A stretch of DNA of 64,000 bases from Hymenobacter swuensis DY53 (lineage in GTDB: Bacteria; Bacteroidota; Bacteroidia; Cytophagales; Hymenobacteraceae): positions 1,054,001-1,118,000 of the forward strand of contig NZ_CP007145.1 in NCBI RefSeq assembly GCF_000576555.1, read 5' to 3'. Made by a program: the position numbers and the translations under genes. The notes beneath the pieces were generated by a model that had not been told where the DNA came from, did not search any database, and worked only from the letters and a program-made list of their open reading frames with translations. The first letter of the stretch is position 1. Each line of letters starts with the position of its first letter. This document shows, piece after piece, positions 40,577 to 49,045 of the stretch.

Positions 40577-41593
40577 TTACTCCCACTCCTGCCAGCGGAG
40601 CACTTCCCCTACGGCGGGCGCGTGCAGCTCGCCGCGCAGCATGCCACCCTGAGCTACGTGCCGGAGCTGCTGCAAAGGCTCGGAGGCCGGCTCGTCGCTC
40701 AGGTCGAAGGTGCCGTAGTGCATGGGCACGATGTGGCCGGCGCGCAGCTGGTTCACCGCTTTGGCCGCCTCATGCGGGTTTACGTGGCTCATCTGCATCA
40801 TGTAGGCTGGTTTATAGGCCCCAATCGGCATCAGCACGATATCCAGGGGGCCGAACTGCCGCTCAATCTCCTCGAAGTGCCCCGCCTGGGACGTGTCGCC
40901 GGCGAAGTACAAGGTGCGGCCATCGGGCAGGCGCAGCAGAAAGGAGCCCCAGAGTACGGTGTTCAAATCGGCAAGGCCGCGGCGGTGCCAGTGCGAGGCG
41001 GGCAGGTAAAACAGCTCAAACGGCGCATCCGGCCCCAAGTCAAACTGCTGCCACCAGCCGGCTTCCTGCACCAGCAACCCCGGTGCCATGCCGCGCAGCA
41101 GTCCTGCCATGCCCAACGGCCCGAACGTGCGCAACTGCGGATTCTGACGGGCTAGCAGTTTAACTGATTTCTCATCCAAATGGTCACGGTGGCCGTGGCT
41201 GAGCAGCAGGTAATCGAGGTCGGTGAGCTGTTCCACCAAGCAGGGCAGCCCGTGGCGGCGGCGCAGTCCCAGAGAGGAAAACAGGACCGGGTCGAACACC
41301 AACGTCTTGCCGCTTACCCGCAGCACAAACGAGGCGTGGCCCAGCCACACCAGCCCGTCTTCAGAGCCCTGCAGAAAGGCCGTGCAGTCAACTACCGTTG
41401 GCACCCAGGTATCGGCTTTCTTCTCCTCTTTCTGTGGGTTGGTGCTGAGCTGCCACTTGATGACGGTGCTAAAACCGGGCTCGTACAGTTCCTCGCCGTT
41501 GCAGTATTCGCGCCCGATCATCTTGTTGCCGGGGTAGTTGGGCTTGATAACAGGCAGGCGCGGATTGGAAACGAATCGGGGAGCAGAGGCCAT
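40577..41593 (-). CDS. Metallo-beta-lactamase-fold hydrolase (NAPE-PLD-like)
   Basis: This 338-residue protein has the MBL fold with GHASFVLRVSGKTLVFDPVL, metal motif SHGHRDHLD, then TLYFAGDTSQAGHFEEI and HYGTFDLSDEP, which supply the other Asp and His ligands. The N-terminal 90 residues (NYPGNKMIGREYCNGEELYE) resemble NAPE-PLD-like phospholipase D proteins of bacteria. No signal peptide is seen. The substrate is unknown. Confidence 0.88.
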   Translation of the reverse strand: MASAPRFVSNPRLPVIKPNYPGNKMIGREYCNGEELYEPGFSTVIKWQLSTNPQKEEKKADTWVPTVVDCTAFLQGSEDGLVWLGHASFVLRVSGKTLVFDPVLFSSLGLRRRHGLPCLVEQLTDLDYLLLSHGHRDHLDEKSVKLLARQNPQLRTFGPLGMAGLLRGMAPGLLVQEAGWWQQFDLGPDAPFELFYLPASHWHRRGLADLNTVLWGSFLLRLPDGRTLYFAGDTSQAGHFEEIERQFGPLDIVLMPIGAYKPAYMMQMSHVNPHEAAKAVNQLRAGHIVPMHYGTFDLSDEPASEPLQQLRHVAQGGMLRGELHAPAVGEVLRWQEWE

Positions 41594-41643
41594 AAAAGCA
41601 AGGAATGCAGCAGAAAATCAGCCCAAAGAAACGGCAAAACAAA

Positions 41644-41674
41644 CGGGCAATCCGAAGCTGGTTCAGATTGCCCG
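41644..41674 (-). terminator. Intrinsic terminator of the gene at 41701
   Basis: CGGGCAATC (41644-41652) pairs with GATTGCCCG (41666-41674). On the minus strand a T-rich run follows (TTTGTTTTG). Confidence 0.65.
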
Positions 41675-41700
41675 TACTCGTACTCGTTCAACCGGCAACG

Positions 41701-42270
41701 CTAGTACCCCAGCGGCGTGCCCGGCCCGAACAGGGGCGAATAGCCTCCTCCCGGATACGCCGTAGCCCCGTTGCTCACCCGTACCCCGCCCGATACGGAG
41801 AAGTTCTCGGTGATGTGGTAATCGGCCCGCAGGTTCACGCCCGTACCCAAGTTGCCCCCGAAGCCGGCGTACGGATTCACGGTGAAGCTGTTGGCGGGCG
41901 TCAGATCCTTCCAGGCCGAGCCAGTGAGGATGAGGCGTGGCGACACGGCATACTGCCCGCCGCCCTGCAGCAGGTAATGGTTCGTGGCAATTGGGAAAGC
42001 CCGACCCGCCTCGCCGAACGGCGCGTAGGCCCGTCCCGGCGTGGCGCGCAGGTAGGTAACGCCCCCGAATACGGACAGCCGCTTGGTGAGCGGGAGCGAA
42101 ACCGTGGGGCTCAGGTAGGTAGCCGAGCCGTAGCGGCCGGCAAACGTGGCCCCGGCCTCCAGATGGTAGCGCGGCTGCAGTCCCAGGCGCGGCCGGGTGG
42201 GCTCGGTGGTCTGAGCCTGGGCGGCGAAAGTCAGCAACAGGCCAGTCAGAAGCAAAAAAGGTCGGATCAT
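41701..42270 (-). CDS. Predicted outer-membrane beta-barrel protein
   Basis: This 189-residue protein has a signal peptide ending in FAAQAQ. The mature part is made of alternating strands typical of a small outer-membrane barrel (RYHLEAGATFAGRYGSATYL, RLILTGSAWKDL, NLRADYHITENFSVSGGVRV), ending in GYSPLFGPGTPLGY without a clear terminal aromatic. The family is not recognised. It is divergent from the gene at 42395. Confidence 0.7.
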   Translation of the reverse strand: MIRPFLLLTGLLLTFAAQAQTTEPTRPRLGLQPRYHLEAGATFAGRYGSATYLSPTVSLPLTKRLSVFGGVTYLRATPGRAYAPFGEAGRAFPIATNHYLLQGGGQYAVSPRLILTGSAWKDLTPANSFTVNPYAGFGGNLGTGVNLRADYHITENFSVSGGVRVSNGATAYPGGGYSPLFGPGTPLGY

Positions 42271-42394
42271 AAGCAGAGGGCGGCCCGGCAGCGGGTAAAT
42301 ACCGGTAGCTAAGGTACGAAACGGCAGCCGGCCCGAAGTGGTGCATGCCAAGAGAAAAAACGCAACTTTACTTCGTCCTATCCCTGCTATACTC

Positions 42395-43048
42395 ATGAGC
42401 GAGTTCCAGTCCTATCAGCGTTTTCCGAACGTAGAAGTAGCCCAGCCGCTGCTGCAACTGCTACACCAGCACGCTATTCCTTACGAAACCATTCTGGACC
42501 AGCCGCGCATCGACCCGTCGTTTGCGTTCAATCCTACCAACTCCTACTTCGTGGTGCAGGTGCGGCCAACGGATATGGAGGCCGTCCGGGCGCTGGAACG
42601 GGCCATCGATGAGGAATTGACGGCCACCGCGCCGGCCGACCACTACCTGTTCCGCTTCACGGAGGAGGAGCTGCTGGACGTCCTGCTCAAGCCCGATGAG
42701 TGGAACAGCTTCGATGTAGCCCTGGCCCGCCGCATTCTGCACCAGCGCGGTCAGGAGGTCAGCCCGGCGCTGATAGAGCGGCTGCGGCTGCAGCGCCTCC
42801 ATGATCTGGCCCAGCCCGAGCCGTCGCAAAAGGCCTGGGTGCTGTTTGGCTACGCGGTGGCGCTGCTGGGCGGCCTGGTGGCCATGTTTATCGGCTGGCA
42901 CCTGTACCGGCATACCCGGCAGCTGCCCGACTGCCGCATCGTGCGGGCCTTCAGCCGCGCCGATCAGGCACACGGCCTGCGGATTCTGATGTTGGGGGTG
43001 GTCTGCTTTGTGGGGTCCGTGGCCTGGCGGCTGCTGGGAGGCGAATAG
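42395..43048 (+). CDS. Membrane protein with N-terminal signal-transducer-like domain
   Basis: This 217-residue protein has a soluble N-terminal part (1-85, YETILDQPRIDPSFAFNPTN, YFVVQVRPTDMEAVRALERA) resembling DUF2007-like putative signal transducers, then a helical linker. Two transmembrane helices follow near the C-terminus (about 147-168 and 192-212). The family is not certain. It lies 68 bases upstream of the GlgC-like gene on the same strand and may be cotranscribed with it. Confidence 0.68.
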   Translation: MSEFQSYQRFPNVEVAQPLLQLLHQHAIPYETILDQPRIDPSFAFNPTNSYFVVQVRPTDMEAVRALERAIDEELTATAPADHYLFRFTEEELLDVLLKPDEWNSFDVALARRILHQRGQEVSPALIERLRLQRLHDLAQPEPSQKAWVLFGYAVALLGGLVAMFIGWHLYRHTRQLPDCRIVRAFSRADQAHGLRILMLGVVCFVGSVAWRLLGGE

Positions 43049-43116
43049 CGTGGAGGTAGTTTCGGCGGTTGGGGCGGGGGCTGCGTAAGTACAAGCCTCT
43101 ACCTGACCTCCCGCGT

Positions 43117-44283
43117 ATGCAAACTCCCGTTCTCAACCAGGCCCGTGGCACGCGCCTGCACGGCCAGAAAGTGCTGGTGCTGATACTGGCTGGCGGGGCT
43201 GGCTCCCGCATGGGTGCCCTTACCCGGCGGCGGGCCAAGCCGGTGCTGCCCTTCGCCGGTACGTATCGGCTCATCGATTTCGCCCTTTCCAACTGCGTCA
43301 ACTCGGGCCTGACCGACGTGTGGGTGCTGGAATCCTACGAGCTGCACACGCTCAACGACCACCTCGGCGGCGGCCGGCCTTGGGACCTGGACCGCACTTA
43401 CGGCGGGCTGCGGGTGCTGCCACCCGTCACGGGCCCCGAGGGCGGCGGCTTTGCGGGCGGCAACGCCGATGCGCTCTACCGCCAGCTGCCCCTGATCCGG
43501 GAATTTGCCCCCGATGTGCTGCTGGTGCTGTCGGCCGACCACCTCTATACCCTCGATTTTGGGGCGGTGCTGGCCGAGCACCTGCACCGCCGCGCCCACC
43601 TGACGATGGTCACCACGCCCGTACCGCCCCACGATACGGCCTCCCGCTTCGGCAACGTGCGCCTGACCCGGGCCGGCCGGGTGCAGCGCTTCGCCTACAA
43701 ACCCACCCGGCCGCTGTCGGACACGATTACCACCGAGGTCTTTCTCTACGATATGGCCACGCTCGATAGCACGCTCACGGAGCTGGCCGCCCGGCATGTC
43801 AACCTCAAGGATTTCGGCGACTACCTGCTGCCTGCCCTAGTGCAGAACGGCCACGCCTACGCCTACCCCTTGCAAAGCTACTGGCGCGACGTGGGTATCC
43901 CGCAGGCGTACTGGCAGGCCCACATGGATGTGCTCGACGGCCATGGCGTGCCGCTGGACGCCCCCGACTGGCCCCTTTATACCTTGGCTTTACCGCGTCC
44001 GCCGGCCCGGCTGGATGCCGGTAGTGAGGTAGCGGACAGCCTGCTGGCTCCTGGCTGCCGGGTGGCGGGCACCGTGCGCCGCAGCGTGCTGGGGCCGGGC
44101 GTGACGGTGGCAGCCGGGGCCGTGTTGGAAGAATGCGTGCTGTTAGGCAATACCCATGTTGGCGCGAACGTACATCTGCGCCGCGTGGTAGTTGATGCTG
44201 GCTATGACCTGACGGACGGCCGCCGGTGGTGGGGCGAAAAGGTGAAAGTCCTGGGCGACCCTGCCGATGAGGAAACCGCGTGA
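43117..44283 (+). CDS. glgC: Glucose-1-phosphate adenylyltransferase-like nucleotidyltransferase
   Basis: This 388-residue protein has the ADP-glucose pyrophosphorylase pattern: LILAGGAGSRMGALTRRRAK, PVLPFAGTYRLIDFALSNCV, GGGFAGGNADALYRQL, and VLLVLSADHLYTLDF with the metal-binding Asp. The C-terminal left-handed beta-helix (VADSLLAPGCRVAGTVRRSV...) is also present. It makes ADP-glucose from glucose-1-phosphate and ATP for glycogen synthesis. No other glycogen gene lies in this window, so the substrate is assigned from sequence alone. The protein is a little shorter than the usual 400-430 residues. Confidence 0.82.
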   Translation: MQTPVLNQARGTRLHGQKVLVLILAGGAGSRMGALTRRRAKPVLPFAGTYRLIDFALSNCVNSGLTDVWVLESYELHTLNDHLGGGRPWDLDRTYGGLRVLPPVTGPEGGGFAGGNADALYRQLPLIREFAPDVLLVLSADHLYTLDFGAVLAEHLHRRAHLTMVTTPVPPHDTASRFGNVRLTRAGRVQRFAYKPTRPLSDTITTEVFLYDMATLDSTLTELAARHVNLKDFGDYLLPALVQNGHAYAYPLQSYWRDVGIPQAYWQAHMDVLDGHGVPLDAPDWPLYTLALPRPPARLDAGSEVADSLLAPGCRVAGTVRRSVLGPGVTVAAGAVLEECVLLGNTHVGANVHLRRVVVDAGYDLTDGRRWWGEKVKVLGDPADEETA

Positions 44284-44369
44284 TCTAGCCGTTTGAAAGT
44301 CTATCAGGTTGTGTACAGGTCCGGCAATTGGCGTTGTTCCGACTTCGCGCAGTAGGCCCCAAACGACAA

Positions 44370-44400
44370 CCGGTCCGGCCGCTGGAAGCTGCCGGACCGG
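44370..44400. terminator. Hairpin between convergent genes
   Basis: CCGGTCCGGC (44370-44379) pairs with GCCGGACCGG (44391-44400). No T tract is visible. It lies between the glgC and M61 genes. Confidence 0.55.
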
Positions 44401-44422
44401 TGCATAGTCTGTGATGAGTTTG

Positions 44423-46255
44423 CTACTTGGTCTTGCCGTTCAGCCACGCTTCTCGGAATTTCTTCTGAGCCCTCGTGACGGGGCGTTTGGCGTCCTCGTA
44501 GGTCACTACTTCCAGCGTATTGTCTTCCTGCAGCGTTACCGAAGCGGTGCGCACAAGGCCCCGGGTGCGGTATTCCACGGGCAGCACGTCGCCGGGTTTG
44601 TGGGCAGCCAGTAGTGCCTGCACCTCTTTGGAGCTGGTGGGTTTGCGGCCGTCCAGCTTCAGCAGTACATCTTCCCGGTCAAGGCCAGCCTCATAAAGGG
44701 GACTGCCCAGCAGCGTGGTGCCCAGCATAGCAGTACTGTCGGGGTTGAATTGCAGGCGGGCCGCCAAGGTGGCCTGCCCGGCGCGGGCCGGGCGCACCAG
44801 CATACCTGCCGGAGCCAGCAACTCAGTGTATTTCGGCAGCTCGTGGCCCGTAATATGTTGGCGGAAAAACTGCCCGGCGAAGGCCGTATCCTTCGTTACG
44901 GTGCCTAGCACCCGCTGCAGGTCGCGGAGAGTATAGGGTTTGGCGGGGGCGTAGTTCTGCTGCGTGCCGTGCTCCTGCCACAGGGTGCGCATGTAGGTAT
45001 CGAGGTCGGTTTTGAAGCGGCTGCGCAGCTCCAGATCCAGGGCCAACGCATTGGCCGCCCCGATGTAATAGTAGCTCAGGTAGGTATTCGAACGGTTGTT
45101 GGGGTCGATGGCGGCGGCGGCATCCACGAAGGGCGCCTGCTGGCTCATGTACACCGGTGAGTACCGCTTAGGGCCTGGCATGTTCAGCATAGCGTCTACC
45201 ATACCGCTGAGGGCTTCCTTGGCGTATTCCGCATCGGTGTGTACGCCGGCCCGCCGCAACAGTAGCTCGCCGTAGTACTGCGTGAAGCCTTCGGCAAACC
45301 ACAGGTTGCTGCTCATGTTAGCCCGCTGAAAATCGAACGGTTCCAGGTCCTGGGGCCGCAGGCGCTCCACGTTCCAGCCATGGAAAAATTCGTGCGCTAC
45401 CGTGCCTAGGTTATTAATGGCTCCGGGGCCGCGCAAGGGGCGGCTGCTGGTGAGGCTGGTGGAATTGCGGTGTTCCATGCCGTCGCCGCTGGTCTGGGGC
45501 AGGTAGTTGGCTATGAAGGTATAGCGGCCGAAATCGTACGGCGGCAACCCCCCGAAGATGGCGGCGGCTTCCTTGACCACTTTTTTCGTGTTAGCCACGT
45601 AGGCGTCCAGCTCGGCGGGCGTACCATCGTGCAACACCTGCATTTCAATGGTGCGGCCGGCTTCCTGCCAGCTGCGCACCTGTTGCGGCCCCAGTGATGT
45701 GGGCGAGTCCATCAGGTACTGCAGGTGAGGTGCGGTCCAGGTGCCGCCGGCTTCGAGCTTGAGCTGGGAGGCCACCGTCCAGCCCTCGGGTAGCTGAAAC
45801 TTCACGGCGGCGGGCCGCTGCTCCAAGCCCTGCGCGTACGCCAGCGTGGCGGGCATGTTCAGGTGGGCGTGGCGGGCATCAATGCCGACATATGTGCCGT
45901 CGGTCCGGTCGCCGAACAGGGTGTAGGTGAATACTACCGTGCCGTCGTGACCGGTCACATTCCAGCCGTAGGGGTCCGGCTTCACCACCGATAAGGCTTG
46001 GCCTTTGGAGTCGGTGGCCTGCACGTCGTACACGTTTTTGGCAAACTCATGGAGGGCGTAGCGGCCCGGTGAGGAGCGGGCCATACGTACCTGCAGCGGG
46101 CCGGCCGGCAGCTCCCGGAACGTAACCGTCACGCGGGCTTCGTGGTGAACAGCATTCGGGAAGGCCAGATCATAATGCACGGGAGCCTGGGCCTGCACGG
46201 GACGGCTCAGGGCCAGCGGCAGGCTTACCAACAGCAGGGCGGCGGTTTTCCGCAT
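44423..46255 (-). CDS. M61 family metallopeptidase with PDZ domain (glycyl aminopeptidase type)
   Basis: This 610-residue protein has a signal peptide ending near VQAQ, an N-terminal beta-domain, and a gluzincin catalytic core with zinc motif HEFFHGWN (H288, E289, H292) and glutamate-rich LWFAEGFTQYYGELL supplying the third ligand. A C-terminal PDZ domain follows (about 515-580, LGSPLYEAGLDREDVLLKLD). M61 enzymes cleave N-terminal Gly or Ala from peptides. It is expected in the periplasm. It is a single gene with a hairpin region upstream. Confidence 0.93.
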   Translation of the reverse strand: MRKTAALLLVSLPLALSRPVQAQAPVHYDLAFPNAVHHEARVTVTFRELPAGPLQVRMARSSPGRYALHEFAKNVYDVQATDSKGQALSVVKPDPYGWNVTGHDGTVVFTYTLFGDRTDGTYVGIDARHAHLNMPATLAYAQGLEQRPAAVKFQLPEGWTVASQLKLEAGGTWTAPHLQYLMDSPTSLGPQQVRSWQEAGRTIEMQVLHDGTPAELDAYVANTKKVVKEAAAIFGGLPPYDFGRYTFIANYLPQTSGDGMEHRNSTSLTSSRPLRGPGAINNLGTVAHEFFHGWNVERLRPQDLEPFDFQRANMSSNLWFAEGFTQYYGELLLRRAGVHTDAEYAKEALSGMVDAMLNMPGPKRYSPVYMSQQAPFVDAAAAIDPNNRSNTYLSYYYIGAANALALDLELRSRFKTDLDTYMRTLWQEHGTQQNYAPAKPYTLRDLQRVLGTVTKDTAFAGQFFRQHITGHELPKYTELLAPAGMLVRPARAGQATLAARLQFNPDSTAMLGTTLLGSPLYEAGLDREDVLLKLDGRKPTSSKEVQALLAAHKPGDVLPVEYRTRGLVRTASVTLQEDNTLEVVTYEDAKRPVTRAQKKFREAWLNGKTK

Positions 46256-46311
46256 AATTCAGTCAGGAAACAGGTAGAAGATGGATACAGACGCGAACCT
46301 ACGGCTTTCCG

Positions 46312-46403
46312 TTGCGAGTTCATCAATTGCGGGTTACCGGCAGAACATCATTCTTCGCAGGCTCGGAATGACGTTCTGCCGGTAACCCGCAACTCACAAC
46401 TAG
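46312..46403. repeat. Word-type hairpin enclosing a REP-like core
   Basis: Perfect 20-bp arms 46327-46346 (TTGCGGGTTACCGGCAGAAC) and 46373-46392 enclose a 26-base loop (ATCATTCTTCGCAGGCTCGG...) resembling the arms of the elements at 38794 and 48908. The outer flanks carry GTTGCGAGTT / AACTCACAACT words. It lies between the M61 and methyltransferase genes. Confidence 0.7.
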
Positions 46404-46407
46404 TAAT

Positions 46408-47058
46408 TCACACCTCACGCCAGACGCTGGATTCTACCATCCTCCCAAAAAACTGCCCGGCAGCTTCCGGCTGCAGGCCCACGCGGTACAATTCGGCCTC
46501 GATAGGTGGCCGTTGGCGGGCACTGATACCGGTGGTCAGGCCAAAAAAATGGTACATCAGCCCCAGCAGCATGCTTTGCCACCAAGCCTGGGGCAACCCA
46601 AAATCGGCCAGCAGCCATACGCCGCCCGTTGCCAACACCGCCCGAAGCCGCGCCACCAAAGCCCGCAGGCGCACCGGCTCAAACAGATCCAAAAAAAAGA
46701 ATGTCAGCACTGCGTCAAACTGTTCCTGCGGCTGTAGGGCCGCTTCCGTGCCCTGCCGGAACTCTACCTGCGCCATGTGCTGGGGCATGTGCTGGTGCAG
46801 CCATGCGCGGCTGCGGTGCAGCATCCGGGGCGCAGCTTCCAGATATACAAGGCGAGCTGTGGGCCGTCGTCGCAGTACCTCACCCAGCACCCACCCCGTG
46901 CCGCCCCCGATGATGAGCATTCGGGAAATACCCGCCGGTAACCCGGCCTCCAGAGCCTCCTGCTGGGCCCGGCGCAGGGAGGTGCCGTACACCAGTCGGG
47001 CCAGTGGATCATAAAAAGCGGCTACGAAATCAAAACCGGAATCGGGGAGGGTGGGCAT
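46408..47058 (-). CDS. Class I SAM-dependent methyltransferase
   Basis: This 216-residue protein has the Rossmann methyltransferase motif I (MLIIGGGTGWVLGEVL), an acidic residue after strand 2 (RLVYLEAAPRML), and motif IV FDAVLTFFFLDLF. The C-terminal region is hydrophobic (WWQSMLLGLMYHFFGL), as in ubiquinone/menaquinone-like methyltransferases acting on lipid substrates. The substrate is unknown. It is divergent from the PAP2 gene at 47135. Confidence 0.85.
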   Translation of the reverse strand: MPTLPDSGFDFVAAFYDPLARLVYGTSLRRAQQEALEAGLPAGISRMLIIGGGTGWVLGEVLRRRPTARLVYLEAAPRMLHRSRAWLHQHMPQHMAQVEFRQGTEAALQPQEQFDAVLTFFFLDLFEPVRLRALVARLRAVLATGGVWLLADFGLPQAWWQSMLLGLMYHFFGLTTGISARQRPPIEAELYRVGLQPEAAGQFFGRMVESSVWREV

Positions 47059-47134
47059 AGCGGAAATGGATTGGCGGCAAGATGCACTGCGGCAACCAAA
47101 CACCAAGGAACCCATTCCTACGTATCAAGGCACC

Positions 47135-47851
47135 ATGAATGACCAACTGCGGCGGTTGCTGGCCGGTTTTACCTTGTTCCTGACCGAGTTTGCCATTACC
47201 TTGGCACTTGGCACCCTGGGGGTAGTGCTGTTTCTGGCGCTGGGCCGGGAAGTATTCGACCAGGATGCCGCCACCTTCGATGCGGAAGCTTTCCGCTGGA
47301 CGCGTCGGCTGCTGGGACCGGACCGGCAGCAATGGGTAGAGGGCATTACCTTTCTGGCTTCGCGCAACTTTATAACCGGTGCGGCCGGGTTGCTGGTCAA
47401 CTGGTTTCTGCTCCTGCGGCGGCACCGGTGGTACTCGCTGCTGGTGCCGGTGGTGGCCTTGGGCAGCATCACGCTGAACCTAGTGCTAAAGCAGTTTTAC
47501 AACCGCCCCCGGCCGCTGCTGCCGCTGGTATCGGCCTCAGGCCTGAGCTTTCCCAGCGGCCACGCCATGATTTCGGCCTCGTTCTACGGCCTGCTCATTT
47601 ACCTGGTCTGGACGCACGTCCGCCGGCCGGGCTGGCGCTATGCGCTGGTGGCACTGTTAGTCGGTGTTATCCTGCTCATTGGCCTGACGCGAGTATACCT
47701 GCGGGTGCATTACGCTACCGATGTGCTGGCTGGCTTCACGGCCGGAGCCGCGTGGCTGGTAGTAGCCATACCACTGCTGAAACGGCTGGAAATTGAAATA
47801 AAAAAACGATTCAGAAACACGCTGCAAACGACTGAAAAACAGCCTATATAG
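47135..47851 (+). CDS. PAP2 family membrane phosphatase (copy upstream of tRNA-Leu)
   Basis: This 238-residue protein has about six transmembrane helices and all three PAP2 motifs: KQFYNRPRP (motif 1 Lys and Arg), SFPSGHAM (motif 2), and TRVYLRVHYATDVLAG (motif 3). It is clearly paralogous to the protein at 48209-48883 (both have LSFPSGHAMI and LTRVYLxVHYATDV). The likely role is dephosphorylating lipid phosphates or undecaprenyl diphosphate. I chose ATG 47135; upstream ATG codons would add a non-membrane extension overlapping the divergent methyltransferase gene. Confidence 0.88.
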   Translation: MNDQLRRLLAGFTLFLTEFAITLALGTLGVVLFLALGREVFDQDAATFDAEAFRWTRRLLGPDRQQWVEGITFLASRNFITGAAGLLVNWFLLLRRHRWYSLLVPVVALGSITLNLVLKQFYNRPRPLLPLVSASGLSFPSGHAMISASFYGLLIYLVWTHVRRPGWRYALVALLVGVILLIGLTRVYLRVHYATDVLAGFTAGAAWLVVAIPLLKRLEIEIKKRFRNTLQTTEKQPI

Positions 47852-47904
47852 CGCAGAATCGAAATATTTTAAAGAAAATAATCTGACTTTTTTTAGCGTA
47901 AAGC

Positions 47905-47936
47905 TTGACACGCGTCGGAAAATGCCCCTATCTTTG
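47905..47936 (+). promoter_or_regulatory. tRNA-Leu promoter
   Basis: TTGACA (47905-47910) and TATCTTTG (47929-47936, perfect TAnnTTTG) are separated by 18 bases and lie 45 bases before the tRNA. This is the clearest Bacteroidota-type promoter in the window. Confidence 0.8.
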
Positions 47937-47981
47937 CAGCATCAAATGACACTCACTCGGAGGTCAGAAGATAAAAGTGCT

Positions 47982-48063
47982 GCGCTTGTGGCGAAATTGG
48001 TAGACGCGCTGTCTTCAGGCGGCAGTTCCGCAAGGTGTGGGAGTTCGAGTCTCCCCGAGCGCA
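47982..48063 (+). tRNA. tRNA-Leu (anticodon CAG)
   Basis: The acceptor stem GCGCTTG pairs with CGAGCGC (one T-G pair), discriminator base A. The D-loop contains TTGGTAGA, the anticodon stem CTGTC/GGCAG encloses loop TTCAGGC (anticodon CAG), and a long variable arm and T-arm GGGAG-TTCGAGT-CTCCC follow. The CCA end is not encoded. Confidence 0.95.
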
Positions 48064-48064
48064 C

Positions 48065-48097
48065 AAAAGCCGACCCAGAAATGGGTCGGCTTTTTTG
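48065..48097 (+). terminator. Terminator after tRNA-Leu
   Basis: AAAAGCCGACCCA (48065-48077) pairs with TGGGTCGGCTTTT (48082-48094) around a 4-base loop and continues into a T run. Confidence 0.9.
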
Positions 48098-48208
48098 TGT
48101 GCTACATTTTCGCTGCCTGCGCAGATTTTTTGTGAGCAGGCCGGAGGTGAACAGAGTTAACCGCCATTATCTGCGTAATCACACGTAATCAGCGAAAATC
48201 CGTGCTGT

Positions 48209-48883
48209 ATGAAGAACCTGACGGCCCGGCTATTGGCCTTGTTTAGCCTGCTCACGCTGGAGGCGCTGGTAGTAGGCGGGGTATTTGTGGGAGCGGCACT
48301 GGGGTTCTTCTACCTCACGCGGGTCGTCTTCGTGGCCCATTCCGTGCAATTTGATACCTGGGCTTTCCGCCAACTGGATGCGGTGCGCACCGCCGCTCCC
48401 GGCCTGACGGGGCCGGTACGGAGCCTCACGTTTTTTGCCTCGCTGCCGTGGCTGGTAGCGGCCGGTATCGGTATTCCGGTACTCATGCGGTGGCGGGGAC
48501 ACCGACGCGAGGCACTGGAAGTTTTTCTGGCGGTAGTCGGGGCCGCGCTGCTGAACCAACTGCTCAAAACCCATTTTCACCGCGTCCGGCCTTCATCGGC
48601 TCTATACTTCCAGCCGGGCCTGAGCTTTCCCAGCGGCCATGCCATGATTGGGTTGGCCCTGTACGGTTGCCTAGCCTGGATTCTGTGGCGACACCGGAGA
48701 CACCCGGCGTGGGCCGTGCTGCTGCTGGCGTTTGCTATGGGCATTGGTCTTACGCGGGTGTACCTACACGTGCATTACGCTACCGACGTAGCGGCCGGCT
48801 TTGCCGGCGGCCTGTTGTGGCTGATTCTGCTACGGATTGCTCTGCGCTTCTTCTGGCGGGAGGAACAGCAGGTGATGCAGTGA
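48209..48883 (+). CDS. PAP2 family membrane phosphatase (copy downstream of tRNA-Leu)
   Basis: This 224-residue protein has about six transmembrane helices and PAP2 motifs KTHFHRVRP, SFPSGHAMI and TRVYLHVHYATDVAAG. It is the close paralogue of the gene at 47135, with the tRNA-Leu between them. The likely role is lipid phosphate dephosphorylation in the membrane. The leader contains ATCTGCGTAATC and AATCAGCGAAAATCCGTG words. It is followed by a large palindrome at 48908-49012. Confidence 0.88.
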   Translation: MKNLTARLLALFSLLTLEALVVGGVFVGAALGFFYLTRVVFVAHSVQFDTWAFRQLDAVRTAAPGLTGPVRSLTFFASLPWLVAAGIGIPVLMRWRGHRREALEVFLAVVGAALLNQLLKTHFHRVRPSSALYFQPGLSFPSGHAMIGLALYGCLAWILWRHRRHPAWAVLLLAFAMGIGLTRVYLHVHYATDVAAGFAGGLLWLILLRIALRFFWREEQQVMQ

Positions 48884-48907
48884 AGGGAGGAGCCAGCAAG
48901 TAAAGAA

Positions 48908-49012
48908 GAACGTCATTCTGAGCTTGCCGAGGAATTTCGCGCGCTGAAGTTGCAATCGTATTCAGACGTCAGCACGAGAGATTCCTCGGCAAGCTCGGAA
49001 TGACGCTTTTTT
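48908..49012. repeat. Large imperfect palindrome, REP-like, possible terminator
   Basis: Left arm about 48908-48941 (GAACGTCATTCTGAGCTTGC...) and right arm about 48978-49005 (...GCAAGCTCGGAATGACG) pair imperfectly and end in a T6 run. It is related to 38794-38900. It lies between convergent genes (PAP2 and GAF), so it may also end transcription. Confidence 0.75.
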
Positions 49013-49045
49013 AGCTGTTCGCTACCCCGTTACAGATTTATAAAC

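Noticed and set aside
43117..44283. Reading the pyrophosphorylase as a mannose or dTDP-glucose enzyme
   Set aside because: The RLIDFALSNCVNSG segment after the AGGAGSR loop is the GlgC pattern, so ADP-glucose is preferred, though without other glycogen genes nearby.
48009..48030. Reading the tRNA anticodon as UCA (selenocysteine)
   Set aside because: Shifting the loop by one base breaks the anticodon stem; CTGTC/GGCAG pairs fully only with loop TTCAGGC, anticodon CAG.
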